This document shows, piece after piece, positions 1 to 14,400 of a DNA stretch of 64,000 nucleotides. The position numbers and the translations under genes were made by a program. Numbering within the stretch: the stretch's first letter is position 1; every line of letters starts with the position of its first letter. Origin of the DNA: Cucumis sativus (Eukaryota; Streptophyta; Magnoliopsida; Cucurbitales; Cucurbitaceae); assembly GCF_000004075.3 (NCBI RefSeq), contig NC_026657.2:7998001-8062000 (forward strand), written 5' to 3'. The notes beneath the pieces were generated by a model. That model ran no database searches, was not told the origin of the DNA, and was given only the letters and a program-made list of their open reading frames with translations.

Positions 1-320
1 CTTCCATATCGAGGATTTTCCATCGTTGTTTTCATCTTAATCTCTCAACAAAAGCCTTATTTGGATCTGGGCCTAGGTGTCATTTCGATCCATAAAATAG
101 ACTCGAACTGATCAAAAACTAGGCTTGGACCCTGGCCTTCCTTATTTGGGCTTGGACCCTCTTGGTTAAAAGTAATTATTTTTCAATTTTAGATGTTTTA
201 AATATTAAGAAAATGAAAAAAAAAAAATGATGTTTGAGGCGTTCCTTTTCTTCTATGGAAAGTGATGTTATTATTTTCATTTTTTAAAGTTCATGGGTAG
301 AGAGATTTAAATTCATTAAA

Positions 321-421
321 TTTATTTATTTATATAGATGTTATAGATGTGAGTTGAACTAAGCTCTTGTTGATATTTATTTATTTATATAGATGTCAGT
401 TGAACTAAACTCTTGTTGATA
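321..421. repeat. Direct duplication of a ~46-55 bp AT-rich segment
   Basis: The block at 321-375 recurs at 376-421 with one small indel and one substitution. Both copies begin with tttatttatttatatagatg and end with ctcttgttgata. This is an adjacent tandem duplication in non-coding DNA. Confidence 0.8.
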
Positions 422-525
422 GTGATGTTAGTTAATTAAAAGGGAAATTGCAATTGAGGACCATTTTATGAATAATAATTTAGGGTATAGCAACATTTTA
501 AAAAAATTGCAAACATAACATAACT

Positions 526-613
526 ATCACTGATAGACTTCGTATGGTTTATCACTGATAAACTTCGTATGGTTTATCACTGATAGACTTCGTATGGTCT
601 ATCACTGATAGAC
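526..613 (+). repeat. 25-bp minisatellite, 3.5 copies
   Basis: Three 25-bp units at 526-550, 551-575 and 576-600, plus a 13-bp partial unit at 601-613. Each starts atcactgata and continues through acttcgtatggt. Units differ by one or two substitutions. The unit contains the near-palindrome ctatcactgatag. It lies inside a longer AT-rich dispersed repeat whose other copies in the window carry degenerate forms of the same words. Confidence 0.9.
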
Positions 614-1040
614 TAATATTTGCAACATGGTATATCGATGATAGAATTTGACATTTTTTGCTATATTTGCAAATTTGTTAAAATGTTGTTGTGTACTTAA
701 TTATTTTGAATCTAATTGCTAAATTTGCAACTATCTTTTAACTATAAAAATTGATGATAAAATCCTTTTTAATATAAACAACTTCACCCAAAACACTTAT
801 TACTTAAAACATTTGAAAACAAAACACTCAAAACATACAATGAAGAAAAAAGCATGAAAATGTGAAAAGAAACAACTATGGAAAAAGTGATTTAAGAAAG
901 TACAAGAGAAAGCATTTGGTTTGAAAGAAACCATCTTTCAATTCTCACACACATAGTTTCAAATATAACAAATGAATCAAAGAGTAAAAGAAAAAAAGAC
1001 AAAAACAAGAATGTAGAAATAGGATTTGATTGTGTGCATT

Positions 1041-1240
1041 TACAGTAGCGTGTTACTGTTACAACAAACACATAAATGCGCCACGTGCTAATTGTAGGTC
1101 AAAGTCAAAGTTTTGGACGGTTGTTGATCTACCACCATCCCCGTCGGTGAAAATCCATCGGTTTTGGCCCTAAAACTGCAATGCCGTGTTAGGAGGTACC
1201 TTAATAAGCCATGTGGATAAGGACGATGACGGTACTTTCA
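1041..1240. promoter_or_regulatory. GC-richer non-coding patch with promoter-like motifs
   Basis: This patch stands out from its AT-rich surroundings. It has an inverted repeat (acagta at 1042-1047 and tactgt at 1054-1059), a G-box core CACGTG near 1083, tandem GTCAAAG words resembling W-box sequence, and a GATAAGG I-box-like word near 1215. No gene is visible on either side within reach, so the call rests only on motif content. It could be an old promoter or part of a decayed element. Confidence 0.25.
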
Positions 1241-4200
1241 TTCTCTTTATTTTTATTTTCTCAAAAATATGGTAAACAATAAACAAAATAATTATGAAAT
1301 AGAAAAAGTGTATTAAATGATAGTAAAATTTAGAAAACAAATACATCATAATTTTTTTTTCATATTACAAATTTGACAAATACGACGATAATTATATTAG
1401 ATGGTTCTTTTATTAAATTTACTATTTCTATAAATTTATTTAAAAATATAAGTGACATGAAATATATTCACAATTTTCTTTTCTACTTTTGTCATCTCTC
1501 TTACAAAATAAAGTAAAAATTACCTGATATGCTTATTAATGACATTGATAGACAGTATTAGAAGTTTATCAATATTTATTATTGCTATACTCTAAAAATT
1601 TGCTATATTTTATAAATATATTGGTTTATTTTTTCTACAGTTAAAATATTATATTTTTATCGTTATTTATAATAAATAAATAATTTTTTATTTTTAATTA
1701 TAAATTTTATCCATAAATGTTAATATTTGGGACAATTATTATACTTAGATAATAAATAACTTGGTTAAATTGATTTCATCATTAATAGTATTGTTTTTAA
1801 AATTTTTATTGGGGATTATTGCTTGAATTTTGTAAATAAATTATTTTAAACGTTTAATTTTTTAAAAATATTTATAAATATAGCAAAATATTATTATCTA
1901 TTTGTGATATATAAATCACCATAATTTGTCGTTTTTGCTAAAAAAAATAGTTAAAATTATTTGATATTAAAGTTTGAAGTATTTGTATTATTAGTCAAAG
2001 AAAAAAGAAAACTACATTTTAAGAGTAAGTATGAAATAAATAGGATTGAAATTTGGAGTAGAAACAAAGAGACTAATGAATGATGAAAGGAGATGACACA
2101 TCATGCCTTCTAAAACTATCTTACTTCGGATTTGACATTTGAAAATTGAAAGAAAAATTAAATAAAATGTAAACCCTAAACCCCCCACCATGCAATATGA
2201 ATATAATAATTTCAATTGAGCAAAGGATAAAATCATATAAATAAATAGAGATAACAAAATTATTTTTTCTTTCACGAAAAATCCACCGCTATATTTATTG
2301 CGTATGAAAGTTTGTATACCATTATTTTGCTTGTGTAGTAATCATTTGTCCTTATGGACATATATGGAGAGTAAAATAAATTAAAACTATTTATAAAATA
2401 TAACCAAAAAAAATCTTATTTTTATTTATTTTTAAATAATTTAAATTAAAAAACATCAAATTTTATAAAATATTTACAACAAATAATAAATTCTATTAGT
2501 GATAGTCATTAATATATTAAATGATAAAAGACTATCAATGATAAAATCAAAAATTTTACTATAACTTATAAATGTTTTAATTATTTTGCTATTTTTAAAA
2601 ATGTTTCGAAAAACTTTTTTTTTAAATCTATTTGGTTCATGAACTTTTAAAAATGATATTTCTAATCTTCACGTTTATAATGATAGACTCATTTGATACT
2701 CGAGTTTTAAACTATAAGTTTATAAGGTCTTGATAGTATATGTTTGATTTTTAAAAAGTAATTATATGATATTTATAATTTTAAAAATAGTTTTAGAGAA
2801 TATATAACTTTTTAAAATAAAAATATAAAATTATTTGAGAGACCTTTTAAACCTGTTTTTAGAAGCTCAAACACAAAAATAATGTATATTCTAAAAGCTT
2901 GAAACCAAATAAGTCTATTTTTATAAACATGTAGAGACTTATAAACATGTAGACTAAAAAAGTTAATTTTTAAACTCAGTGACCAAACACACGTATTCAC
3001 CAAAACCTTGAGACTAAAAAACCAAATTTCCTTATTTTGAACAATAAAACGTTTGAAAATTATTTTAAATATAGCAAAATATCACCATCTATTAGTGTTA
3101 AATCAAAATAGATTACGTGTCTGTCATAATATACATAGTAATTTATTTTTGTCTGTATATTGTGACTTATTGTAGATAAACGTTGATATATTGCTATATT
3201 TTATAAATATTTTGATTTAGTTTTCTATATTTAAAAAAAGTTATGGTTGTAAAACCCAAAATTGTTCCAATCATAATCAAAAGTTAGGCATCAAAGTTAG
3301 ATACTAATCCTACTTTGAATAATCTAAAAATTAGGACAATGGAAATGCATGATATTAGTCCAATTGACCATTTGAAATTATAGGATATAATTTGACCTAC
3401 TAAGCTAAGTACACCAACAAAAGTTAGACTAATCTTCTCTATTCTTTTAAAAGGTTAGAAAGTATTAAAATTAGATTAACTCAACGTTAGGAACAATATC
3501 ACGTATCTTTTATTACAATAATATATTGTTGGACTAAAAGAAGTATAATCAGAAAGTAATCATTTTTTGTCGATTGTACTCCTAAATTGTGAGTTGTATA
3601 AATTAAACTTTCAAACCAATTGTTGTATAAAATTAAAATCTTAGTCTTTTTTTGTATCGTTTTACACGCTCGTTCATACTTCATATAGAAAAGAAGTAGG
3701 TATGAAATTCATACTTATCTCAATTGAATTCACATGTTGTCTTACTTGAATCCTCTTGCACAATTTATTAAGATCGTCTTTTTTAAAACAATTCAATGCA
3801 TCAATTGTTATACATTGATAAACTCATTCAAACTTCATATCGACAAATAACTAAAATGGATGTATTGATAGTTCTAAAAAGGAACCACAATTAATCGAGA
3901 GTTGGATTTAAATTGATTTGTTTATGAAGATTTAATGTTTTAATTAATACTAAAATTAAGGTTTTCGTTTATAAAAAAATATAAAAATTAACAAACTATT
4001 TATACCTGATACAAATTACACTTGATTTTTATACAAATATAACATACAAGAGAGTGTACACTCTTTCAAAAATTCACTTTTTTTTAATACAACTTTGAAA
4101 ACGATCAAATCTCTCATCTTTATAATAAAATATTATATAAATTAAAATCAAATTAGCTAAACTTACTCTAACAAAAGTTTAGATAGTTCGTCATTTAATT

Positions 4201-7200
4201 TAAACGAAAAAAAAGTTATAAGGTATAAATTGATATTCGTTTCCTAAACTTTATCGATATTATTGAAGTTTTTTAGTTGGCTGTGAATTTGCGTTACGAC
4301 AATTAGGCGGTGTCGTTCCAGAAATACAAGTCAAAGAAAACGAAGAACATTGCGAAAATTAGTTGTGACGTAACAGTGCCAACGACAAGTCGTAAAGTTA
4401 GTATGGTTAGGCTGGAGGGTAAAAAAGTACTTTAGAACGGCCCCACGCATAAAGGCAAAAAGCCCCAAGAAATTATTATTATTATCATTATTATTACTTT
4501 TAAATTTCCAGACAATTAGCAATTTTCAGTATTTATTTATTTTCAAAGAATTTTGAGTATTTATTACAAATAAATTACATTTTTAAGTGCTTTCTTTAAT
4601 ACCAGTATTTATAATTTATTTTTCAAACTTTATGGTTTAAAATATATTTTTTTTATTTTAGCAAAGACCACCTATATATTTATGTTTCTTTCTAATATAT
4701 ATACGAAGAAAAATAATTAAATGAATGAACAATAAACAGTTTTTTAATTGATATTTTGATTTTTTAAAAAATAACAAATTAAAGCTTACAGTTGGAAGTA
4801 TTAATGTGTCAAGTTAAACCTTAAACTAAAAGTTATATCAAATTAACTCTAAACTTTTATAAGTGTATCAATCTAAACCTTTAAGTTTCATAACATTTGA
4901 TCGATTTAAATCGTTCAATTATAAAAGATAACACGAAAAATTATAAGAATAAACAAAAAGAAAAATAATTGTTTTAGTATTAAATCTTATATAAAAAGTA
5001 GATAAATATGTTAATTAATTGGTCGTTAATGAAAGCCTAACTAATTTGAGTTTAAAAGGATATAACTATATGAAATATAATTATTAAACATAGTGAATAA
5101 GGTTTATATTTTTCAAATCAAACGAAGGGATAAGAAGTGTTATTAAATGATATTGAAGCCTTTGATAAAGTGGTAGACAACCTAAAGTCACATGTTATTT
5201 AAGATAGAGACTAACTAACTATATATGTTTCCACATATAAATATCATTCATTTAACAATAATTCATATTAATTATTCCTTAAATATACATCACTCATATC
5301 ACTTATCAAAGATGTGACTATTTCATTTTATCTCGTTTAATCCCATTATCTTTCAGTCAAAACGAATTTGATGCCTATTAGAATCAGTATGATATGACAT
5401 ATATAATAGTCATCTAACACGAGGTTGCATGACATAATATAATATCGTCACAGGGATTGAAAGATAGCGACATTCGTTTACGCATTTGGTTTTTGCTAAA
5501 CAAAATAAGAAGGGAAAAAAAGTGACAATTTAAACTATCACATTATTTTAGTTTATGTACTTTAGGTTATGTTATTCTATTTGTTGTCGTTTTTGTACAT
5601 TCTGTTTAATAATAGTCAACATATTGAATTAATCTTCATTTAGTCACTTAAAATTAATTTTTATAAACAAAAGATCGGTTAAGTGATAATAACAATCATT
5701 TTTATGTAATAAAATACCGTATGTGTGAGAATACGTCGTATTCACAATTTATATCAATAATGTTAATGGTATCAAAACCATAATTAAAAGTTCGAAAGTA
5801 AAAGGAATGATATGGAACGAAATTCTAACCTAAATCGTACGACCAAATTTTTATTTTTAGATCATGATGCAATACATTTTTTTCGATATATAATTAGTTT
5901 GGTTTTTTACTACAATAAAAAATGGAAGATGCAAATAGATGTTATATGTTAGCTTAGCTAAATTTATAAACCAAGCAATTTGAATAAAGTAAAAGTACAA
6001 AAGAAAAAAAAATTTGAATAAACTAAAATTTAGTTTGAAGCATAAATAATTTAAAATATTTGTATTTCATAAATTTCACATTAAAAAATAGAATTTAAAA
6101 ACATATATTTTTACTTCTTAATTAACTTTTCAATCACATTTTCTCAAAATAAAACATAATCAAATTTGAATGTTTCACTATCAATCAATTATAAATAAAT
6201 AAAAATACTAATGGCAATAAATTTATGATGAGAAATGTGAGAGAATTAATAGACTATAATATATATCCCATCTATAAAAGAGACATCCACAATCAGATTT
6301 CTTATTTAGAATTGATTGACAAACACACTACAAAAAAGAGATGTGTATATATAATTTCCATCAACTTTTACAAATACTTCATTACCATTTAAATATCAAT
6401 TGGACCACAGCTTGTCCAACTTTCACAATTTGCGTTCATGTTCTAAAAAATAGGTAGAATATTCTAACACAGTCGAAATGATCATTCTCTATTCGTAAAT
6501 CAAACTATGTCAATAAAAATGCATAACACAACTACACGAGTAAACAACTATCAATTTATAAATTACAATTTAAACATGGCTTAAAACAAAAGTGGATAAA
6601 AGATAAGGAGGAGACAAATAACATATGGTTTGGTATTATGTAATTTTCATTGATTTTTTTTGTTTAATTTTTCTAAAAAATGGTCCATTGTATATAGCAA
6701 CTTTAATTTTTATCAAGTAGGCTTGAATAATTGTGTGCTATATATATAAATCAAATAATTAATGAGCTAACTACATCTTTAGAGATCACATGTATTAGTT
6801 TATCCTAATTCACACCGTTGAAATCCATTAATTAATATGTCATGTGGGTGTGTTTCTCTCTATTTTATTTTAATTAATAAATAAACATGTAAACTAAATT
6901 AATTTTAATACCTATTTTTCTTCTTCTTTTTCTTATAAATGGGTCCATTTCTATAGTAAAAATCATGTGTATATTTGTAATAATGGATTTTTTATATTTA
7001 AACTTCTTTTTATAGTCACACACATATTTTTAATTACATATATTTAAATATTGTACTTAAAATAGGGATGATTTTACTTTCTTGTTTATTCTTTTTATAG
7101 TCACACACATATTTCAAACGAGTTGGTCTGTCTTCATTGTAAATTTTCTTTCTAATAAATATGGTCTCCAACGGTGTGCACTGCAAAATCCACAACAATC

Positions 7201-9383
7201 AGTTCTCTCTCATACATAGATCTTTGCTCAATCTCTAGCACATAGAGTTTTACTAAAGTAAGCTATGGTCTTTTTGTTTGAATTAAAATAACGATTTTGG
7301 TTCTTATACTTTGAGGTTTTTTCAATTTTATTTCACAAACTTATGTAGTTGTTGAATTTTATTTTTGGCACTTTCAATAAATCTTAAATTTGGTTTCAAC
7401 AATTTTTAAAATCGTTATTTCTAATTTTAATATATTTACTAAAATTTTTAAAAACACATACATATATTTGTTTATTATTTACTATTTAACAAATATCGGT
7501 GGAAATTTACTTTTATAGGCTAAAATTGTAAGCTTCTAAAATAATAACAAATTAAGTTTGTTATGATATATTGAAATTTGTAAGGTTTTAAGTAGATTGA
7601 TAATTTAATATATAAATCCAACATTTAGATCAATACATCAAATTATTTATATTTAATAAATTAGTCAAACTAATTAGGACGTTAGTTTTATTTAATGAAG
7701 ATTAATTTGAATTTGAATTTAAAAATTTGTTGGTTGTTGGAGAGAGTCAAATTGTTTTGCAAGAAGAAAGACGAAAGCTCTTTGAATTTGTTTGTGTTTA
7801 GGTGTTGAATATATTCCCTCATCGTATTTTCTTAATTATTACACTAATTTTCTTTGCCAAAACCCAATATAAAAATTCAATCTCCAATTTCATCATCTTT
7901 CAATTCTGTTTAGTTGGGGAAGTCAAGTAATAATTATAATTTCTTTGACTTTTAACAAATAAGGAAAATATAATAATTGAAAATAAAAATAGTATTCCAA
8001 ATCAATTTATTTAGATATATATGATCTTTAGATATATATATATATCAAACTCATATAATGATAACAGATAAACACTTTTTAAAATTGAAAGCTAGGATGT
8101 GAAATTTAAGCTCGTTGTTAATTAGGGTATCATTTATGTAACTATAAAGCGTTTTGATTAATCATTTGATTTTTTGAAAAATATGTTCTTTTCTAGAACT
8201 TGTTTATTTCGTTTTTCGTTCGACGATAATAAATAACTATCTAGTTTTTTTTTTAAATTTATATTTTTTTTCTGTAGTTTATATATATATATTTTTACTT
8301 TAAGCATTTCAATTTCTATCCGTTTTCTAAAATAAGAACGAGTTTTTTTAAAACTATATTTTTTAGTTTTCAGAAGAGAAACCATGCATGCAAGTGATGT
8401 TTATGCTTGATTTTTAAAAACAAAAAATCATAAACGAACACATCTTTGATTTTTGAAAAAATAACTTTTGAAACACTACTTTCATCTATTGATTTCTTTA
8501 AAATTTGGAAACTAAAAAAACAAAGTTTAACTAAAAATTTAAGTGTTTAGTCAATTAGATTAATACGGATAATAAAACTTTGGGTGAAATAAAAAAAATA
8601 CATAGATACAATTAAAAAAACAAAAATTAAATTGTTTATGAAAATAAAACTTAGATTAAAATTTAGAGAAATCATTACTTTTATTATTCTTAATTTACTC
8701 GATTGAGATTCGTATATGGTTGTGATCACATCATAGGTTATATTTATATGTGATGAATGTACCATTGTCTCTTACATACTATATCGTCTCGACATCACCC
8801 ACTTACAACCAAATCTGCATAAAATTAATATATGTGAATAAGTATTAATATATGTATATATTATTTTTTAGATCGTATTATTATGTGGTGAAGTGCACGA
8901 CTAATAAAATCAATAATGTATTGATACACAACATAATTTAATTAGTTAATAAAAATCATATTATAACAATGATCAATAACTTCCCCCTCATACTTTCCAT
9001 TATTATTCCCTTCAAAGCTTGCAAATTGTTGTGGAAATGGCAACCACATGTTCCCATCTATATATGTAAAACAAAAATAAATAGATTCATTCGTATGTAT
9101 CACATTTTCCAACATTAGTTCAATTTATATATATGTTTGCTTAACTCGAATCAAAAGAAAAACAAGTAGCACGTATTTATCAACATTAAATCATTGTTTT
9201 TCTCAATTCAAAGAGCTATGCTATAAGTTTATTAAATCAAAAGTAACATCTATATGCCCGTTAGAAATCAAATCAATATCGAAAACCCTAAACAAATTAA
9301 GGCCGTTTTTTTGGATTTGAATAATTAATTTGCATCCCCTAGTATTTCTAATAGTAATAAAAGTCTCTTAATTTTCCTATGGA

Positions 9384-9618
9384 TCTATATCTATAAAACC
9401 TACCCCAAAGCAGCCTTTATTCTTTTTCTTCTTCTTTAGTAAACCTTCACCAGCTAAGGAAAGTGAAGTTCTTTAAAATCTGCCAAACAAAAACCATGGC
9501 TTCTCTCTCTCTTCTTCCATGGTTGAATAATATTCTTCTTATCAAAATGTTTAGTTATTATATAAATATTAATTGGGTTGGGACACTTGGGTTTGATTTT
9601 TTTATATTCTTATACTAA
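9384..9618 (+). other. Promoter/leader-like segment with a 40-codon ORF
   Basis: A good TATA word (tataaaa, 9392-9398) is followed about 100 bp later by a CT-rich leader and an ATG at 9496 in strong context (aaaccATGGC). The ORF runs 9496-9618 and would encode a 40-residue peptide starting MASLSLLPWLNN. Beyond it the sequence returns to AT-rich DNA. I do not recognise the peptide. It could be a short peptide gene, the 5' end of a non-coding transcript, or a truncated gene whose remaining exons are gone. No downstream exon was found. Confidence 0.2.
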
Positions 9619-11425
9619 TATTATATTTCAATTCCTATATTTTCTAATATTTTGGATAAAAGAAAAGTATTTTTTTAAAAATTTCTGGTATATAATAAAA
9701 TTTATCTTAAAAATGGTATATATTATTATTTTATAATTTTCTTATTATAAAACTAGAAAAAAATTATTGGGGATAATAATTGATAGTTTTTATATATTTC
9801 TTATTTGGTTAAAAAAAAGTCATTGCCATTGACTTACAATACATATCCTATATAACACGTCATGAAGACAGCAATTTCCATGCATGCAAAACACGATATA
9901 TTAATTCAATTAGAATACCAAAGCTTAAAACTTACAAATATTTAAAACAATATTATCAAATAATCTTCTAATATAAAATAATTAGTAATAATAATAATAA
10001 TAGCCAAATATATTAAAACTATTTATAAAATATAATAAAATTAATTTTTTAAAATAATTTTTTTTGGTGTTCATAATAATGTATATTTTTTTCATATCAA
10101 TCGAATATTATACATTAATAATATTTTCTCATTTTTATGTCGTTTTTTCAAATATATTTATATACATATATGACCATAATTAAAAATCAAAATGATAATA
10201 CTTATCCACTTTGCATATTTATATACATTATCTTAATTTTAAAATTATCGACACTTTCACACGTTCCTATAAAATTTAAGATTACTATAAAAGTTAAATT
10301 GCTATAAAAGTGAATCAAGTTTTCATTATATCACATAGAAAAATTAATAAAAATGTCTAGAAATATTAAGTTGTGAACCTAATATACATAAACAATCAAA
10401 TTAAAAGACAAACCTTTAATTCAAATATTCTTTAAGATTTTATTATTTATGATATTGTTTTTCATAAATATTCAATTACATATATCCTAGCTATTTCATA
10501 AACTTAAAACCCTCAAATTTGAGTTTGACCAGAATTATACTGAAATTCCATTGGGCTTTAATTTTTTTTATAGTGTATTTAAAAGAAAAACGTATTTTGC
10601 AATAATTGAAGTAAATGAATTATATATAAAGGAAGTAAGCAAGTTGAAAGCAAATTTATTTAAAGTCTCAAACCACAGGCTACTGATCAGAATGTCAAAT
10701 CATAAGGGTCCATTTGATATGGATATTATTAAACCAAATTAGTCTTCTTCTTTTCTTTTCTTTTTTAGCAAAACTTTAAAATTAGAAAAAAGTTTCAATT
10801 TTCTTTTTGCTATATTTGAAAATGCTTTTTACTACCTAAGCATTTATTTATATATGAATAAAAATAAATTAAATCAAGTCATTTTAATTATATTACTAAC
10901 GTAAGAATATTTGAATATATGTATAATTTTGTTGATCAACAACTCGACAGTGGATATTATTATGAGTTACGTGCGTAGGGTATAGTAATTGGATTATTAT
11001 TAATAAACATCACCATAATTTGTTGTTTTCAACTAATTGTTTTTAAATTTGTATTCCAAAATTTGAAAGTGAGGGTAAGATAATAATAATATCATGTCTT
11101 AATTTTTCAAAATGACCAATAAATTAAATTATAAACTATATATTCACTAAAAATAATTTAACAAAAACTTTATTTGCTTTGCAACAAACAAACAAATAGA
11201 TAAATAAAACACATTACTTTCAATATATATCATATGTCAATACTACCACGACACATCCATATATACAAAGATCAGCAAGAATCAAAGTCAAAGTGAAAAA
11301 TAATTTATAAGAAAAACAAATGATAATGATAATGATAATAATAACAAAATTAATTATTTAATTTTGAGGTTTAATTAAGATGGAAAATTTAAAAGAGTTA
11401 TTAACTTAGACTATATTTTTTCATC

Positions 11426-11434
11426 TATAAAAAG
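11426..11434 (+). promoter_or_regulatory. Probable TATA box of the pectinesterase gene
   Basis: The word ctataaaaagg lies about 50 bp before the ATG at 11483. It predicts a short leader of about 20-25 nt starting near 11460, which is plausible for a plant gene. No other comparable TATA word lies closer to the start. Confidence 0.5.
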
Positions 11435-11482
11435 GAACTCCAAAGGATTCACAAAAATCTCACAACTAAGTAAACCGAGAAA

Positions 11483-14400
11483 ATGGCAAGACACACGATC
11501 GTGTTTTTCGTTGTTCTTATTGTTCTTATTTTTCCGTCAGACATTTTATGTTATTCGGAAAAAGAAATAAAAAATTGGTGTAGCCAAACACCATATCCAG
11601 CACCATGTGAAGAATTTCTCAAAACCAAAGCTACTACAAAGAAAACTCCAATAACCACAAAATCCCATTTCTTTGAAATCTTAGTCGAAACGGCACTAGA
11701 GCGTGCCGTTTCAGCCCATAAAAATGCTCTTTCTCTCGGCCCAAAATGCCGAAATTCCAAAGAAAAAACTGCATGGACCGATTGCGTTGACCTCTACGAC
11801 CAAATCATAACCCGACTCAACCGAACCTCTGCCCGCTGCTCACCAGCCGACGCTCAAACCTGGCTCAGCGCCGCTCTCACCGCCCTCGAAACCTGCCGGA
11901 CAGGGTTCGAAGAACTCGGCCTTTCGGCTTTCGGCTACCCATTGACGGCTAATAATGTTTCCAAGCTGATTAGTGATGGGTTGTCGGTGAATAAACCCGC
12001 ATCACCGGAGGGGTATGAGCCGACGACCATGACTGATGGGTTTCCCACGTGGGTTAGTCCTGGTAACCGTAAATTGCTGCAATCTGAGTCTCCGAAGGCG
12101 GACGTAGTGGTGGCGCAAGATGGGTCGGGGAATTTTAAGACGGTGAAGGATGCTATCTCCGCCGCAAAGGGCGGCGGGAGATTTGTGATATATATAAAGT
12201 CGGGGGTTTATAATGAGAATTTGGATATTAAGGCTAAGAATGTTATGATGGTCGGCGACGGAATCGGAAAAACTATCATTACCGGCAGTAGAAGTGTCGG
12301 CGGAGGTTCCACCACGTTCAGATCCGCTACCGTTGGTAAGCCCTCTCTCTTTTTCTCTTTAAAACTTTCTTTTTCCTTCAAACTTTTCATTTTTTATTTT
12401 CATAAAGTTATTAATTTAAATGGGCCCTTCCAAATATGAGCTCTACATATTACAAATTAGAGAATTTAAGTTAAGATTTAAAAAGCTTTAATTAATATTT
12501 GAACTTTAATATGATAACATTAAATAGTGGATAATGGTTGATGTGTGTTGCTAAACCTATTCTTTTTTCGAAAGATGAAAAGTAAAATTCACGAATTCTA
12601 TTTAACCATATAGATTAGTGGAACAACGAGTTGTTTTTGTCAAAATAGAAGTTTGTAGGAGTAGAAAAGTGAAAAAAGGATATTTTTTTAACTCTATAGT
12701 TAACTATCAAAATTTTAACATTAATCAATAAGAATTAGCTAAGACTTATGAAAGACATAAAATTTAACTTCAAATCAAACATTAATTTTTTAAATAATCT
12801 ACTTTGGCAACTTCCCCTTAATTAAATAGGATTAGAGTGATAATACGAGGTCTTGAAATTTATTATAAACTTAGTTGTTGTCATTGTATTTATTATAAAC
12901 TTGCTTGTAGTGCATGGCGCTACCATCATCTCATATGTCACGATGTGTCGGGAAAGTCATTGATTTAGGGAAGATAAAAACACAATAATATTAAATTTTA
13001 TGTAATATATTATTGGATTTTAAAAAAATCAAAATAACATTAGAAAAAGGTTAAATGTACCTAATACATATGATAATGTCATGTAAGTTGACTTTATATA
13101 TAAACTAATCTATGGATGAAAATTCACAATGTCACATTATGAATTTTTAGTTTCAATTTAATATTAATCGGCGACCAATAGGAAATCAACAAACCTACTT
13201 TGAGTAAATTAGTAAATTTTGCTGACTGATTTAATTGCTAATAGTAATTAATATAGTTTTGAATTGTTCTTCATTGCCAAACCCTATAATTCTATGTTTT
13301 ATAACTTTCTTGAGAATTTATTCATTTCTATTGGTTGTAATTAATTTTGGGGTTGAATTATATGCACTTAAGTGACTTTTATTTCAATATATTTAGAAGT
13401 GTGAATCGTATGACCCTCTGTTTAATTAATTATAGTTGTAGTAATTAAAAATTGACGTGTGAAATAATTATACGGTAGTTTTAGTTTAAATTTTTAAGAA
13501 ACCCTACAAAGTTATAGCTACAATTAGAGTAATACTTTTTAAGGTTTATATTTAATTCGGTTTCTAATTGAACTTCAAAAAGTGACTATTTTGGTCCTTT
13601 TCTTTTCATTTTCTTAGTACAAGTGGAGAACGAAAGATTTGAACCTAATTAAAATCCTTTGGATTTGAGTACATACTTGTGACATTTTAACTAAACTTTT
13701 AATGAACTTTTTGTTTTCATTTTTAAGGGATCAAAATTGTTACTTTCTTGAAATGAAAGAATCAAATATATATAAAAATGTATAGAAATGTATGAAAATG
13801 TATAGAAATGAAAATGCACATTTTTAAAATATAAAGACCAGGAGAATAGGGTTAAAAGTACAGAGATCATGAAAATTAGTAATATGATATCATTTTAAAG
13901 ATCAAATAAACACAATATTATTGGTTAGGAAAGGTATATAAATAATTGAATTTAACTTGAGCATAAAGCTATCAAATTGGAATAATTTGGAGGGATCTAT
14001 TTGGCATTAAAATCATTTTTATAACAAAGTTGATATAATTTGTTGTTACTCAAAATAATTGGATAAGGTCTTGGAAAAACAAGGTATAATTTATAGTAAA
14101 AAGGGAAAGAATAATTAATATAAAAAGTGAACCCACAATGTGTTTCCTAATTATATATATGGGTTAGAATTTGTAGAAAAATAATAGAAAGAGAAATAGA
14201 AATATTTGATGTGGCATTTTGTTTGAATTATTGAAGTGGAAATGATATCTATAGGGCCATATTTTGATTTAGGGTTTAATGTGGGATGTTAGAGAAAATT
14301 ATACATATATATATATATTATATGATATGACAAAAAGATCAAGTAGCTTGGTTGGTTGGTGTGTAATTTAATGGGACCAAAAGTTTCTAATTATTTTACT

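Larger units (their letters stand above)
1..11425. other. AT-rich intergenic region without a supported gene
   Basis: No reading frame here has recognisable protein similarity, and the longest open frames are AT-biased chance ORFs of 60-90 codons. The stretch holds short tandem duplications, dispersed AT-rich repeats containing 'gctatattt' cores (about 480-735, 1531-1650, 1857-1945, 2385-2600 and 3050-3240), a GC-richer patch near 1041-1240 and a promoter-like patch near 9384-9618. These are listed separately. I see no tRNA or rRNA gene, but a covariance-model scan was not possible. Confidence 0.7.

Noticed and set aside
4260-4450. GC-richer patch with a TGACGT word and a short minus-strand ORF
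   Set aside because: No promoter architecture and no recognisable protein; insufficient for a call.
9860-9900. Possible microRNA hairpin near a catgcatgc palindrome
   Set aside because: No extended stem and no match to a miRNA I can recall.
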